The notes under the pieces were generated by a model, which searched no databases, was not told where the DNA came from, and saw only the letters and a program-made list of their open reading frames with translations. This document shows, piece by piece, positions 1 through 11,802 of a DNA stretch of 64,000 bases; positions within the stretch are counted from its first letter, which is position 1; every line of letters begins with the position of its first letter. The position numbers and the translations under genes were made by a program. Source of the stretch: Microvelia longipes (lineage: Eukaryota; Arthropoda; Insecta; Hemiptera; Veliidae); assembly GCA_018340805.1 (NCBI GenBank), contig JACMZG010001870.1, positions 24,528,569 through 24,592,568 on the forward strand, given 5' to 3'.

Positions 1-1007
1 GCTTTTTACGATAAACAGCAAAACTACCTGCTTTTTATTTAAATTGTTAACCGTACAAATAATGGCTGTCATACGATGGAATGCAAATTTTCTTTCAGTC
101 GCTGAGCAACAAGAATCAGAATAAAGTACAGCTAACTACTCGACCTCTAAAAAACCTCTAAAAACTTATCTTGGAAAACAATGTATCATTCTTTTGCTTT
201 CATGTCTGTAATTTTGGTATAGATTAATTCTTTATATTGTTTACTAAATGCCCATAATAACAATCAGTAAATTAATTAAGTTTCTGTCGGAAAACTTGGT
301 TAAAATTAGTTATGGTTAAGTTTTGATGAAGGTCTTTTATAAAGGAGCTGCGTACGTTAAGTAATTAGGACAGCCGAGTTGTTCAGACGAAAGTTTAACT
401 TAGTTAGAAAGTTTTAAGTAAGGTTTTTGAGTTTTAAGTCTGTCTGTAGGAGTGAAGAAAAGTTTGCTTGGTCTTTGTGATTAGGCTCGTGCGCAAAGGA
501 AGGGTCTGTCTAGAAGTACCGTCAATATGCAGGACACTAACATTGTGGGAAATGAAAATATCACCTGATGATTTCTTAAAAACCTCTAAAAAAGTGGCAC
601 ATGGTTATAAAAAAATGTGTCACGATACTTGATTCAGTGCCTTCTCTAGTTTTATTTATTGACAATAATTAAATTAGATCACATGAATACAACTTAAAAC
701 TGAAATAACTATCATTTCATGACGTCATCATTTATATTCTGCTCCCTCTACGCACTTTAAAAGCAAATTAACTTGAATTCCTGATGTTTAACACCCTTAC
801 TCTTTAGAGTCCTTTTAGGGACAAATATAACTGAAGTTCTTAAGTTGAAAATGGTTCTAGAAGCATTTACACCATTAACCACGACCATAGTCTTTTATAG
901 AACTAGTTTTTGATAGTTTCTAACTGTTATTATACTATTATTGTACAATTTATTATCATAAAATATTTGTATCGTATTTTTTTGCAATTTTTATAATTGC
1001 GCTTAAG
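1..1007. other. AT-rich DNA, no gene seen
   Basis: No coding region, RNA gene or clear repeat was found in this stretch. It is AT-rich with short homopolymers, as expected for intron or intergenic DNA. Confidence 0.5.
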
Positions 1008-1645
1008 TTCTGTTTTTTACTTTTCCTCATTTATACTGTTCGTATATAGGAAAAGTATTGTGTTTGCCAAAAAACCCGACACCAGGATGAAACCGGCATT
1101 ATCAGTTTCAGATGTTTTAAAGAGGCCTCTTGAGTGGTTTCCTCAAAGTTGTTTGTCTGTATGTGTGTATGTTTATGACGTCATTAACCCGCAATAATGA
1201 CTCAGCAAAAATTTTGAAAAATCATAAAACTTGGAAACATAATGCAATCCGATTGAAATTTGGCACGCATGTAGCCACGTATAAGACTAACATATTTGCT
1301 AAGATTCATTTCATTATTAGCATTAGTTCAATTTTTATGAAATGACTTATGCACGTTTTTTAAAAATTGTAAAAACTCAGAAAATTATTCAATTGAGTTT
1401 AAATTTGGTTCAAGTGTATACCTTTACTTAATAATTAAGTACACTAGGTTTCGTTTCAATACGACAAGTATATCCATGCCTATTGTTGAATCATAAAAAT
1501 AAATAGCATTGAGCGTGTCAGTGCTGTATGGTGACCGCTGAGAATGAACGGATACGAAGGACGAGCGAAGCAAGTCCAAAGCAGGGAGAATGAGCGTAGC
1601 GAATTCAATGTAAGTTCCGAGGTACCCCGTGTCCGATTTTTTATT
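1008..1645 (+). repeat. Dispersed repeat family R1, copy A
   Basis: First of three clear copies of one interspersed family in the window (others at 2488-3222 and 35856-36630). Shared landmarks in order are: a start like TTTTACTTTTCCTNATTTATAC followed by GGAAAAGTATTGTGTTTGC; a block around GTCCGTTTCAGGTGTTTNAA and AGGCCTC; a TGTGTGTATG tract; TGACGTCATTAACC with CAATAATGACTCAGCAAAA; GGCACGCATGTAGCC; ACACTAGGTTTC; ATTGAGCGTG; and an end with GACGAGCGAAGC and GAGGTACCCCGTGTCCGATT. No open frame is conserved. The superfamily is unknown: the constant order and length suggest a non-autonomous transposon, but I see no terminal inverted repeat or poly(A). Confidence 0.7.
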
Positions 1646-2487
1646 AAGTTTAAATTCATGGTGCAAATTCGCTAAAAAACGTCATAACTTGGGTTAAATG
1701 ATATCACACAGTTTCCACAAACAATAGGCTTCGTAACATCCAAACCTCTCGTCTTATGCCTAGTTTCGTTTTTATTACAGAAATTCACTGAATGAATGGC
1801 GAAACAATACACATTGAACTGCTTTTGAGTGGGCCGGAAGGACCCAGAAGTGATGTCTGGAAGGACCCATGATGTCTGTGCTATGCTATGACCCATGATG
1901 TCTGTCTGTGCTATGCATAAGTCTTGCTGTGTTCATTCAGATATGAAACATTCTGAGTTTTAGGGTAAAAACAATACTTTTCCTACTACGTTAGTTAGTG
2001 AGGAAAAGTAAAAATAGTATTGTGCTATATAACATATATTTTATTATATTTGGTGATAAAAATAATGTTAGTTATGTATGAATATTGCTGTACAAACGAG
2101 ATTTTTGGTCGGTAATCTGCGACAGAAGATTGAAAGTTTTATTTCTTAAAATACTTTGTGCGATTTATTAAATTAGCTGTAGAGACACTATCTGAGAAAT
2201 AAAATAGCTCGGGGCACATTAGGCTTAATTTTCTAGACGAATTTCACCGTGCATTATAATATTCTATTGAGGAAAGTGTAACAGTAAAGTTATTTACACA
2301 ACAAAGGAAAGTTTTCCCTCTTGAGATAAAGCCCTCGAGGCATTGACGAAGGAGATAAATGAATTAGTTCTTTACGCTTTACTAAGACTGTTAACTCTTC
2401 GCTTCCGGGAGATTACGTTGTTATGAAAATCGCGTTAATGTAATGAGTCGATTCATTGCCGCTCACTTTGATTTTTAAGAATAAATT
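1646..2487. other. Gene-free stretch with a small tandem repeat
   Basis: Nothing coding is visible. Around 1845-1920 a short unit containing CCCATGATGTCTG and TGTGCTATGC is repeated imperfectly. At about 1975-2030 there is a fragment with AGGAAAAGT and AGTATTGTG that resembles the start of R1. Confidence 0.45.
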
Positions 2488-3222
2488 ACTCTTTTTTTTA
2501 CTTCTCCTAATTTATACCGTAGGTATAAAGGAAAAGTATTGTGTTTCCACTAAAAATTCGAGGCTTGGATTCCACTTAAATTATTTGTTTTATGTGTATT
2601 TTTTTAAAAAAGGCCTCATGAGCGGTTTTACAAAGTCTTTGGTAGTATGTGTGTCTTTTATTACCGTAGTTTCGAGTGTGTATAGGCTAAAGTTGAAACT
2701 GGTAGAAATTTAATATTCTAAAATAAGTCTAGTTGTGCTATTTAGAAAATATTTTTTTATGTTTTTATAAACCAGCAATGAAAATTTTAAAAATAAAAAA
2801 ACTCATAAACATGTTAAATGTTTTTTGATTGATTTGAAATTTCGCATCTCCGCTTGAATGAGACTGACAGTAGTAATTCAGTGTATATCGAATGACAAAT
2901 AAATGTGATTTTTTTCATTGTTCAAAATCGAAAAATAATCCAATTGTGTTAAAAATTGTTTACAAGTGCATCCGTTTTTGTAATCCATAAGTATACGAAT
3001 TTTACTCTAATATGTTAGTTAGTGAATCGCTAATATTATAGGCAGCAGAGAGCAAGGTTAAAACCTAGGAACAAAACGGATATTTTAACATTCTGAGGAT
3101 AATTTATTTAATCCCATAGACAAATTGCATTATACATTTGGTGATTTCCATATTCTGAGGACGAGCGTAGCGTGTTCGATATGATAAGGAACATTTTCGA
3201 GGTGCCCCGTCCAAGACGATTG
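2488..3222 (+). repeat. Dispersed repeat family R1, copy B
   Basis: Second copy of R1. It opens with TTTTACTTCTCCTAATTTAT and GGAAAAGTATTGTGTTTCC, has a TGTGTGT stretch in the first third, and ends with CTGAGGACGAGCGTAGCG and CGAGGTGCCCCGTCC. The middle is more diverged from copy A than the two ends. It lies about 840 bp after copy A in the same orientation. No protein is encoded. Confidence 0.65.
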
Positions 3223-5460
3223 TATACTAAATTAATGATGTACTTCATTAAGGACTGCTTATTCTATAATCCTAAAGCATAAGTACTATAGCTAGTTAAT
3301 TAACCCATTTTTTAATATCCGAAGCCAGTTATTAACCTTAACAACAAACGAAAATATAACAACAAAAATACGAGACAAAAACATTGTTGCCGTAGCCGAA
3401 GGTCCGATTTAAAACTTTTGATGACAGCATAATAGATTAAGATTATAAAAAATATGCCTTCTTTCGGCAGCACAACTAGACCTTTAATTTGATTCTTGTG
3501 CCAAGTTTTAACACTCAAGCATATGCACAGCGGAAGTAATGCGTGACACAAAAAACATGATGAAACCCCTCTTAAAACTTCATAAAAAAACTTTATAACT
3601 TTGATAATTATAATGAAACCTGGGTTCCGGATTTTTAAGGTGAACAAAATACTTTCCTATATTCTTTGAGTAGGTGTGAAAAAACAAAAAATTTCAACGA
3701 AAAAAGCAAAAATATATTGCCTTACCAATTACATACATAATCTCAACCTTTACACAATTTATTACAAAAGAAAATAAGAACAAAAAATATAAAAAGAACA
3801 AAAAATGAAAAGAAAAAGGAAGTCTACTCTTTTACCTTCAGTAAAAGTTAGAAAGAAAAAAGGAGTTACTCAGGGAGTCACCTCCGGGCTTCTACTTTTC
3901 TTTCTATATCCGATTTTTCTTTCCTTTACTCTACAATTTTTTTCTTTTCTTGGATACATCTACCTTAACCTAATATCAATAAGATAGTAGAAAGAATATC
4001 CTTTTTTTGCTGCTTTTTTCTCTAAATTTAGTAAAGCAACGTAAGAAACTTTGTTCTGGTTAAAAATATCTATATTTTTTTCTTACTTCATTACGATATC
4101 TCCTTCCATTTTATCTTAATAACATTTTCATCTATTTTCTTTCGCATGAAAACGACATCAAAGTTTCTAGTAAACTCTATAATTTAGTATTCAATTTATC
4201 TAATGGAACTATTTATAATATAATATAATATTGTTTTAAAAAACCATTCGTATAAAACATTTTTACCAACCGACATATATCGTTTAGCAATTCATAACAT
4301 ATTCTGTCCCTGAGTATTGATAATATTTCTTATACCTTATTGGAACTCCCCTTAAATTTTATGTTGAGATGGTAAAATATCTTGGTGATCATAATTTAAT
4401 GAAGTGTGAAAAATCCTTGAATATAAATTTAGTGAATATAGAAGTAAAAATATAATAGTGATATTTTTATTTTTTAACTTTTTGAAAAATACACTGCGTT
4501 GTAATATCGTGTCATTGGTTATATTGTTATTTTGATTCTTTATAAATGTCTTATGTATATTAGCGTACTAGGTTGAGATAAATATACACTAAACATTTTT
4601 CTTATGAGCATGCTATCATAATAGCTGAAAGGATTTAGATAAAACTAAAATCATAATTTATCTTAATTTTGGAGTTAAGAGCGTTTTAACTAGATTACTT
4701 TAAATCTATTACTGTCTTTCGTACTCATTTTATAATCTGCTAAAACTTAAAACATTAAAGCTTAAAAAACTCTTAAACACTTTAAAAAAATATTTAAGTT
4801 TAAATCTACTCTTTTATTAAAATACTTATCAAAATTAAATTAACTATGAAATTTGACAAAGACTTAGGGAAAAAACGTGAACAAATTACATTATTTCAAA
4901 CATTTATTTTGAGTCTTTTCGCTACAAATTCAACATGACTTTATTTTTAAAATTTAAATAATTTATGGGTAGGGGGATTGAATTGTAATTATTGTTCAAT
5001 TTAATAAAAGCATTTTACATTGTTTCTCTCTTAAAATTTGTATTATTTTTAGGATAAATTTAATTACACGATTGTCTCTTTCTGTTATATTCACTGTTTT
5101 GTTTGTAATTAGTTAAATGTTATTTTAAACATAATAAGAGATTAGTACTGTTTTTTTAATCAACGTTCTTTTTTTCATTATTAGTTCGTTAATTAAATTT
5201 AAAATTTTAATGTCATTTTTGTTTCGCTACAAATTATTTTCTTATCTTAGTGCTTTAAAGCTATAGGGCAGATTAAGCTTTGAATTTTGTGTAAAATATA
5301 CTCCATATTGGTGTATTAAAGCTTAATATTTGAATTTTGATCAATAATTAATATTGTAATTATCTTAATGAATAATTCCTTTGAGTATTCAATTTTAATT
5401 TAATGAAATACAATTACTTAATTCCGTTAATTATTATTTTAGTTCTTATAAATATTATAT
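3223..5460. other. AT-rich DNA, no gene seen
   Basis: Only short chance open frames occur here. A purine-rich then pyrimidine-rich tract at about 3765-3960 gives one 60-codon frame of low-complexity Lys/Arg and Phe/Leu composition, which I do not treat as a gene. Confidence 0.5.
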
Positions 5461-6120
5461 ATTATTTATGCACCTATAGGGAGTAAAGGATGCTATAATT
5501 TCTATGAGCAGTTAATAAGTTCCTAAGGGATAAGCCGAGGACACCAAAGCATATAACTTCCAAGACGAAGCCAAGGATTTATTTGTTCAACTTCCATGGC
5601 AAAGCCAAGGGAGTTATGACTATTAACTCCTGAGGCGAGGCCGAAGAAGGTAATTGCAATGAGGAAAATAGCATTTTACTCCTAAGGTGTACACGATTTT
5701 ATCTCCATACGTTGGTGTCATTTAATTATTGTTACATTCTTATTTTCTTCATCTCTTTTCTTCTTTTCTTTATCTTATTTTGGGTCGGACCCACCTTATA
5801 AATTTTGGGGGTGCTGCTTCGAAAGAATTTAAAATTATTTTTACTGCTCTAAACAACGGATTTTAAGCTAGTAAAAAAATGTTTGGTGGTGTCTCCCTTA
5901 TAAATTTTGGGGATGTCCCCCTTAAGAAAAAAATTACAAAACTTGATCGGTCCTGTATAAATTTAGAGGATACCACTCCCCTAAAAAAATAATATAATTG
6001 ATTCTGACCCTAATAGTAGGAAACACTTTTTGTTCCCAAAGGGGAAAAATTACTTTTTACTCCTAAGTGAGTGAAAAGTAACTTGTTCTTCTTTAGGAGT
6101 GAAAAGTGCTTTTCACTCCC
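5461..6120 (+). repeat. Dispersed repeat family R2, copy A, with repeated motifs
   Basis: 5500-5660 contains a loose internal periodicity of about 45 bp built on AAGCCNAGGGAGTTA-like words (GATAAGCCGAGGACACC, ACGAAGCCAAGGATT, GCAAAGCCAAGGGAGTTA, GGCGAGGCCGAAGAAGG). The same words recur at 10600-10860. From 5790 to 5975 the motif TTATAAATTTTGGGGRTG occurs three times. 6096-6119 is a perfect inverted repeat, GGAGTGAAAAG then its complement with a 2-base loop. No coding region is seen; the element class is unknown. Confidence 0.5.
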
Positions 6121-6224
6121 AAAAAATCGCCAATAAACTTTACATTATACACCGCCTAGAACCATTTAGATTATTTGAGGTTACTCCTCTCTCAAATGTC
6201 ACTCTACTGTCACTCTACTGAGAA

Positions 6225-6745
6225 CCCCTAGAGCTTATGCACCTATTGTACCAGGGAAGATCTCGGTACTTCTACCCTTTCCTATACGGGACTGCAATTG
6301 TGACCAAGTTCACATTTTTTTTAGTATATTTTGTCTGGTCCACTATATACTCTAGCCCATCTCATTAGTTTCATCCAGCCCGACAGCTACTAGTTTTTAT
6401 CAATCCTCTAGTCTCACCAGATACTCGTACTCAGTCCAAAGGTCCAATATTTTTCCGACTCTTGTCAAAGGTTGGACAAGATACCCTCATGTAAAGACAA
6501 AGGCCGAATTTTGTCTTTACATGAACTGGAGACAACGAAAACGTGGATCCAGACTTGTCCCGGACGGAATCCAACCCCGTATTTGGGTTATAGCCGAAGG
6601 AAACCACATCCACGTAAACCTTAGGCTGGGTTGGGCGGTCTTGATTTCAAAAAGGTCCTCTCCGGCTGGATTTTAATCCTTCAGGTCGTATCGCGAGTGC
6701 TCTTCGACTGAGCTATCAGTCTTTGGTCGAATATCATTGAACGGA
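6225..6745 (-). repeat. Probable tRNA-derived SINE
   Basis: Read on the minus strand, the head at about 6720-6699 has TAGCTCAGTCGAAGAGC, which fits a pol III A box and tRNA D-arm. About 45 bases later comes GGATTAAAATCCAGCC, which fits a decayed B box. The body continues to about 6225, with a short A run near 6320. 6488-6523 is a perfect 14-bp hairpin (CATGTAAAGACAAA and its complement). No intact tRNA cloverleaf can be folded, so this is a SINE-like derivative rather than a tRNA gene. The family is not identified. Confidence 0.45.
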
Positions 6746-7124
6746 CGTAAGTGCTCGTAAGTTCTAACATAGTGATAACTGCTGTAAAAAGAGACCGATT
6801 TTGATAAAATTGTGTATACATGTAGAATTAACTATGTGGCAAAGTTGTAAAGTTTTTTCTAATATTCTAACAAATATTAATGACAAAAATAATGGACTCA
6901 AAAAAGTTAAGTTATTAGAAATAACTCGAGTAATATATCGCTAAAAAACTCTTGATTAGTAAAACTAAAAATGTTATATATACTGTTATATTCCAAAAAA
7001 ATCAACATGGCGGCCATAATGTTACGTAATACGTTTTTTTATAATTTTATAAGAATTTGCTAGATAAAGATCAATTGCAATGTACTTTAAATACTAAGCG
7101 AGTCTTTTTTACTGTTTATTCCTA
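6746..7124. other. AT-rich DNA, no gene seen
   Basis: No gene is evident. An ATG in good context (AACATGGCGGCCATA) near 7006 opens a frame of under 20 codons only. Confidence 0.45.
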
Positions 7125-7415
7125 ATAACGCGCAATCTAGAGAGCGAAGAAAACATTTTTTATCACGTATTATTGTAAATATATGCAACCTAGCAAGCGA
7201 TGCAAGCCTTTTTTATTATAATTACACGCAATCTAGCGAGCGAATCGAGCTTTTTTTGTATTAAATTCTAAAGATGCGTAATCTAGCGAGCAAAGCGAGT
7301 CCTTTTTACCATGTATTATCATAAATATAAATAATCTAGCGCACGAAGCGAGCTATTTTTCTATATATTATGATAAATATACGCAATTTAGCGAGCAAAA
7401 TGAGTCCTTTTTTAA
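7125..7415 (+). repeat. Tandem repeat R3, about 60-bp unit, 5-6 copies
   Basis: Each unit carries a variant of CGCAATCTAGCGAGCGAAGC followed by CTTTTTT and then an AT-rich half like TATTATNATAAATATA. Copies start near 7129, 7185, 7227, 7275, 7331 and 7380. The GAGCGAAGCGAG core also appears at the end of R1, which suggests a shared origin or a recurrent palindromic module. Confidence 0.75.
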
Positions 7416-9837
7416 TTTATTGCATTTACATTTTAGAACATCGTGCGAATGTTTTCCTATTTACATTATTTAGCGACACATTACTAGTTAATACTCATTA
7501 GTGTATATATGCATCTACTTATTTAGGCTTTAAACAAATATTAGTGATTAATTAAAACTTCAATTTGCAATTTAGAACCCTGTTAGACGGGAGTTTATTA
7601 GTCTAAACAGTTGTAATACTTCGTTTAAAATATCATTGAGATGTTTGTATAAATTAATTACAAAGAATAATTAAACTTTTATTGGGGAAACTTATTTATT
7701 AGACAATTTTTTTATTAAAATGATTAGAATTCGTCAAATATCATATTATATCATACGATTAGCATGTGGGGGGCTAATAGTTTTCTATCACCGTAAGAAC
7801 GTTAGTAAGGCATTATTCACAATGTCTTACGATTTTAACCTTTCTGAAAGGTTGTAAAATTTTGTAATAATAATATTATAATTATAATATTCTTTGCCTT
7901 GATTGTCTAACAACTTTAAACCTAAGAAAAGAGCCTTGAATTTTGTTTCACCATTGAAACCCTGAAAAAAGCCTCGTTATTTGTTAAAAAAAAACTTTGA
8001 ATTTTAAACTTGTATTATCTTTTTATTTTAAGACAATGAATCTTGTAACTTGCCATAAAATTAATGAAGCCTTTCCATAAAAAGATCCAAAAATAAATAC
8101 TTCGTCTAAATCCTTAATTATCCCAATAAAGTCCAATCTTAATATTTTATTTTGTTTTGTTTCATTTTAGATGACTGTCTTTTTAGTTTAATCCTTGTGA
8201 CTTGGCATGTAAAAGAATTCCCAAAGGAAAAATGCTCTAATATTATTAGGGGCATGCCAGGGAAGGGGGGGGAGTAGATTTTTCCCGGAAAATTTTAAAA
8301 AAGACCTTGAAAGTTAATGTGAACAAGTTGAAATTCGATACCCATATACTTCACTAACATATACTCCTGTGTTTGTTTAACTTAAAGACAATGTTAAGTT
8401 TTATTATAATCTTTAGTCTCAATTTTAACGTATACATTTAAAAACTAATTTTGTGGCAGCATACCACTTACAACACTACTAATACGACTTCTTCAGGAAA
8501 GCAACCACCGATTGCTTGCTTCTTTTTTAAGGACTCATTTTTTTCATCAAATTAATTGAAAAAATTGTGTTTAAAGTACGAAGTGAATACATTATTCTTA
8601 TACTTAATTCTGTAATTAGAGGTTCAATGATTTAACTACATTATTTATTTTATTATGTTATTTACCCTGATTATTCATTTTCGATTGTTTCAATCTAAAA
8701 ATCATCCTTGATTTTTTCTAAAAAAAATAGGCTTTGATTTTTTTTCTTATGTTTGGTAGACACCCCGTTGACGTATATATGAATTATCTTGTTAGCATTG
8801 GATAGGAAGCGGATCGTAAGCTATTATGGACAATGCCTAACATAACCCTTATTTAACTATCTTGTTAACTACTAACTGAAGTTTACAAAAGTGGTTTCCT
8901 TTTATAATCTTCACAAAACTAAAATAAGTATCGACTAATTTTTTTGTTTTTTAATTATTGTAAATTAATTTTAAATTCTTGCTATGCTTTTTAATCAAAG
9001 TAAGAACGGTCAAATATAAAAAGTAATTTAACTTTGAAAATCAGTTTGTTCTCCTAACACCACTTTGCTATTTTCAGTTAGCGTCATCTTTAAAATTTAT
9101 GACTGTATGTTGTGCCAAGCACTTCCTGTGCGTTGCGAGGAACCCCTTTTTGCTTTTTAAAGCCAAATATTCAATATTATGATAATGAAAAGAGGTTGAG
9201 ACCCAGTATCCAAACTTTAGGTCCATAGAAACCCTCATTGAATCTAAAGTGGAGCCTAGAAAACCACTTTGACAAGGGTTTTCCTCAACCCTTAGACCTT
9301 GAATTCTAAGTACTTTGAAATTAAAAATTTAACTTTTTCGTTCATACTTCTTTGGTCTTTCTTTGTTCTATCCTATAAAGACTTTGATCACTCTTTATAA
9401 AATCTTTGTTCAAGTTGTGCAATGGCTTTGTTTACATTGTCCAATGGTTTTATCTCTTGATCTATAGTTTTACTTCGAACTATCTTAAAACTTGGTTTAC
9501 ACCAGGGGGGGGGGGGTAACTTAAATGAAGAAAAGTTTGAATTCGATTATCGCAAGCTACTAGATTTTAGCGCTGCGGCGGACCGGTGCGGACAACTCAT
9601 GAACTAACCCCAATAGCTTTCCAAAAATAACTGATTATATTTTTATATTTAGATTTATGAATACCATGGCAATTTTCGGTTATGACTGCTACATTTATTA
9701 TTATTATAAAATGATTGCTTTCTTTATTTATTTTTTACAAAAACGGTTCACTGTTATGCAACATGCGTTCTGCATTTCAAAAATTCAGAAACTAGAAGTA
9801 AAAATATATCTTTTTAAAACTTACAGAGAACGCTACT
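7416..9837. other. AT-rich DNA, no gene seen
   Basis: No convincing coding region. G homopolymers occur at about 8265-8273 and 9505-9516. 9110-9320 is less AT-rich and looks like an old repeat (CCAAGCACTTCCTGTGC, GTCCATAGAAACCCTC), but I found no second copy here. Confidence 0.45.
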
Positions 9838-9979
9838 GATGGTAGATAAATGTAAATTTCATTTAATTAATTTATTGATTTAGTCGATTTTATCAGGTAT
9901 TTACATTTAATCACATGTGCATCTTACCGATGTAATTAAATACAGGCTGCATTAAATGTCAAAATTTATCTTCTACCAC
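9838..9979. repeat. Fold-back (inverted repeat) element
   Basis: The left arm starts GATGGTAGATAAATG and the right arm is its approximate complement, ending ATTTATCTTCTACCAC. The arms are about 25 bp and imperfect, around an AT-rich middle. A looser flanking pair (TTTAGCGCTGCGGCGGACC near 9566 and a complement near 10190-10212) may mark a larger enclosing element. No protein is encoded. Confidence 0.4.
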
Positions 9980-10599
9980 GTGAAAACTTTAGCCACTATT
10001 TCATTATTGACCTGATCAATTAAATTTCTTGAATAAAAAACTTGAAAATAATCAGAAGCGTTCTGTGCAAGATTAAAGCGGTAGAGGTTAGTTAGAAGTA
10101 TAACTATACAAAGTATAAAAATTAAATTTCAAACTGACTGTGGGCAAAAAGTGGGAAATCAAGAGACGCCCACTCAATTGAAATCTAGGTCCCCCGCCGC
10201 GCTAGTGTTTAAGTATGTCAGTCTTACTGTTTAAGTATGTATAGTCTCTGGTTTACACCTAATACAAATTTAGGTCAACACTATTAAGCGGTTACTAAGT
10301 ACAGCCCATGTGTCTCAGCTTAGTTTAACGTAAATTTAACAAAATTTGTAAACAAACCTTTATGTTAGAGTTTTGTTTTACCTTTACATTAGTCTATGAT
10401 CAAATAAAAAGCGCTTATATTTCAGTTCGACGCCTAAATGAGTCCGCATGTCTCATATGTAGAATGTTTCAATGATTTTTTTTAAAAAATCTATTTAGAA
10501 ATATATATTATTTTTGGTATGCAATTATAAAACTAGATTGAAGTATTATTTTTTTTGTCTCTTTAAAAGTTTACGACTTTAGGTCATAAAAATTGGTAT
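9980..10599. other. AT-rich DNA, no gene seen
   Basis: No coding region is seen. A GC-richer patch at 10185-10215 may be the right end of an inverted-repeat element (see the fold-back at 9838). Confidence 0.4.
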
Positions 10600-10860
10600 C
10601 CTTTTTATTCCTTGGTCAAAAATTAATTAACCAAGGGATAAAAAGAGAGCTTTTGCTCCTGTCAAGTTGGTTCCTGAGGCCTAAGCCTTAAGAACCAAAT
10701 TACTTAAATCCCGGGGCTTGGCCATAAAACCATTAATTTAACTTTTAAGGTGAAGCCGAGGGAGTTAATTACTGCTCGATAGCAACGAGTTGTTTACTCC
10801 GTGGTAAGTTTAAGGATTTACCTCTAGGAGGCAGATTTCAGTATAACAAATAGCGAGTTA
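10600..10860 (+). repeat. Dispersed repeat family R2, copy B
   Basis: Shares with 5500-5660 the words GGTTCCTGAGGCCTAAGCC, GGCTTGGCCATAAAACC, GGTGAAGCCGAGGGAGTTA and a closing TTTACTCCGTGG. Periodicity is about 45-50 bp. Near 10780 GCTCGATAGCAACGAG forms a short hairpin. Non-coding. Confidence 0.5.
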
Positions 10861-11142
10861 TAAAATCGCGGTATATGCTTTATTTAAGTTATTTGTTTGA
10901 TTTATTAGACTATAAATAATTTATTGCATAGTTAGTCTCCTCGATTTAATTTAAAAGCTCCTTAATCGGTGTTATCTATTGATAAAATAAATTTGTATAA
11001 AAAATCAATCAAACTTATAAATGAATCAAACAAGGAAACATTTTTGAGATTTTAATTATAAAAATAATTTATTACCCAAAACCACTTGTGTGGTTAAAAA
11101 CTCCTCTCCAATTATTTGGCCTAAATTAGGCGTAATATAAAT

Positions 11143-11501
11143 TTTTCTGTCCTGCCAAGTCGGTTCTGGTTGGAGACGGTCATTTGCACGCGTTTCTGAG
11201 TGAAGTTATAAGGTTGTCCGTGTCCGTACAAAAAGACTCCATTTAAATTGAGAGGCAATCACCAGCCTTCAAGGAGAAGAATCTCCTTGGCGGCGTACTT
11301 GCCGCCAAGTTTGATAGCTCTTTCTTTTTATTTATGATTGTACAATGCAGAGGTGTTCATGGACATAAATCATAACAAGTTTTAACAACTGTAATAGTTG
11401 CAGCAGTTTTACCTCCATAAATCCAGGGTTAAACAAATAAAAATTACCCGAATGAATGACCGACTCCAACCAAAACCCACATGACTTGGCAGGACAGAAA
11501 A
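11143..11501. mobile_element. MITE-like element with about 40-bp terminal inverted repeats
   Basis: The left end TTTTCTGTCCTGCCAAGTC is mirrored at the right end by GACTTGGCAGGACAGAAAAG. The inverted similarity continues inward through a TTGGTTGGAGNCGGTCATT block. Length is about 355 bp with no open frame, so it is a non-autonomous DNA transposon. Target duplication is not clear because the flanks are T-rich and A-rich. The superfamily is not assigned. Confidence 0.7.
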
Positions 11502-11542
11502 GTTTTAGTTAGTTTTTAGGACTTTTTTGCGGCTTTTAAAAG

Positions 11543-11802
11543 GCAAAGAAGTAAACAAAATATGTAATGTAGCTGAAGCTGTAAAGGATGTCAACGTATT
11601 GTATATACTGCTCGTACAATGTAAGAATTGAATTTGGGAATTTATAGATACAGGTATGTTAAAAGGTATCAGACAAATCCAAAAAGTCCTCACACATCAA
11701 AATCTGTTCAGTCATTTAGATTGTAGCTCCTACAATCTAAATGACTTTACGTTGACATCCTTTACAGCTTCAGCTACATTTCATATTTTGTTTACTTCTT
11801 TG
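11543..11802. mobile_element. Fold-back element with 55-bp arms and a central hairpin
   Basis: The left arm 11543-11598 (starting GCAAAGAAGTAAACAAAATA, ending GGATGTCAACGTA) is the near-perfect complement of the right arm 11748-11802. Just inside the right arm, 11711-11745 is a perfect 16-bp stem with a 3-base CTC loop. It adjoins the MITE ending at 11501. No protein; non-autonomous. A 62-codon minus-strand open frame across this DNA is a by-product. Confidence 0.7.

Noticed and set aside
3312..3647. 111-codon minus-strand frame with hydrophobic segments
   Set aside because: Composition follows the AT bias, no motif or splice context, and low-complexity neighbours.
6695..6740. A possible tRNA gene on the minus strand
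   Set aside because: The A-box arm is good but the acceptor and T arms cannot pair, and the body continues as a repeat; SINE is the better reading.
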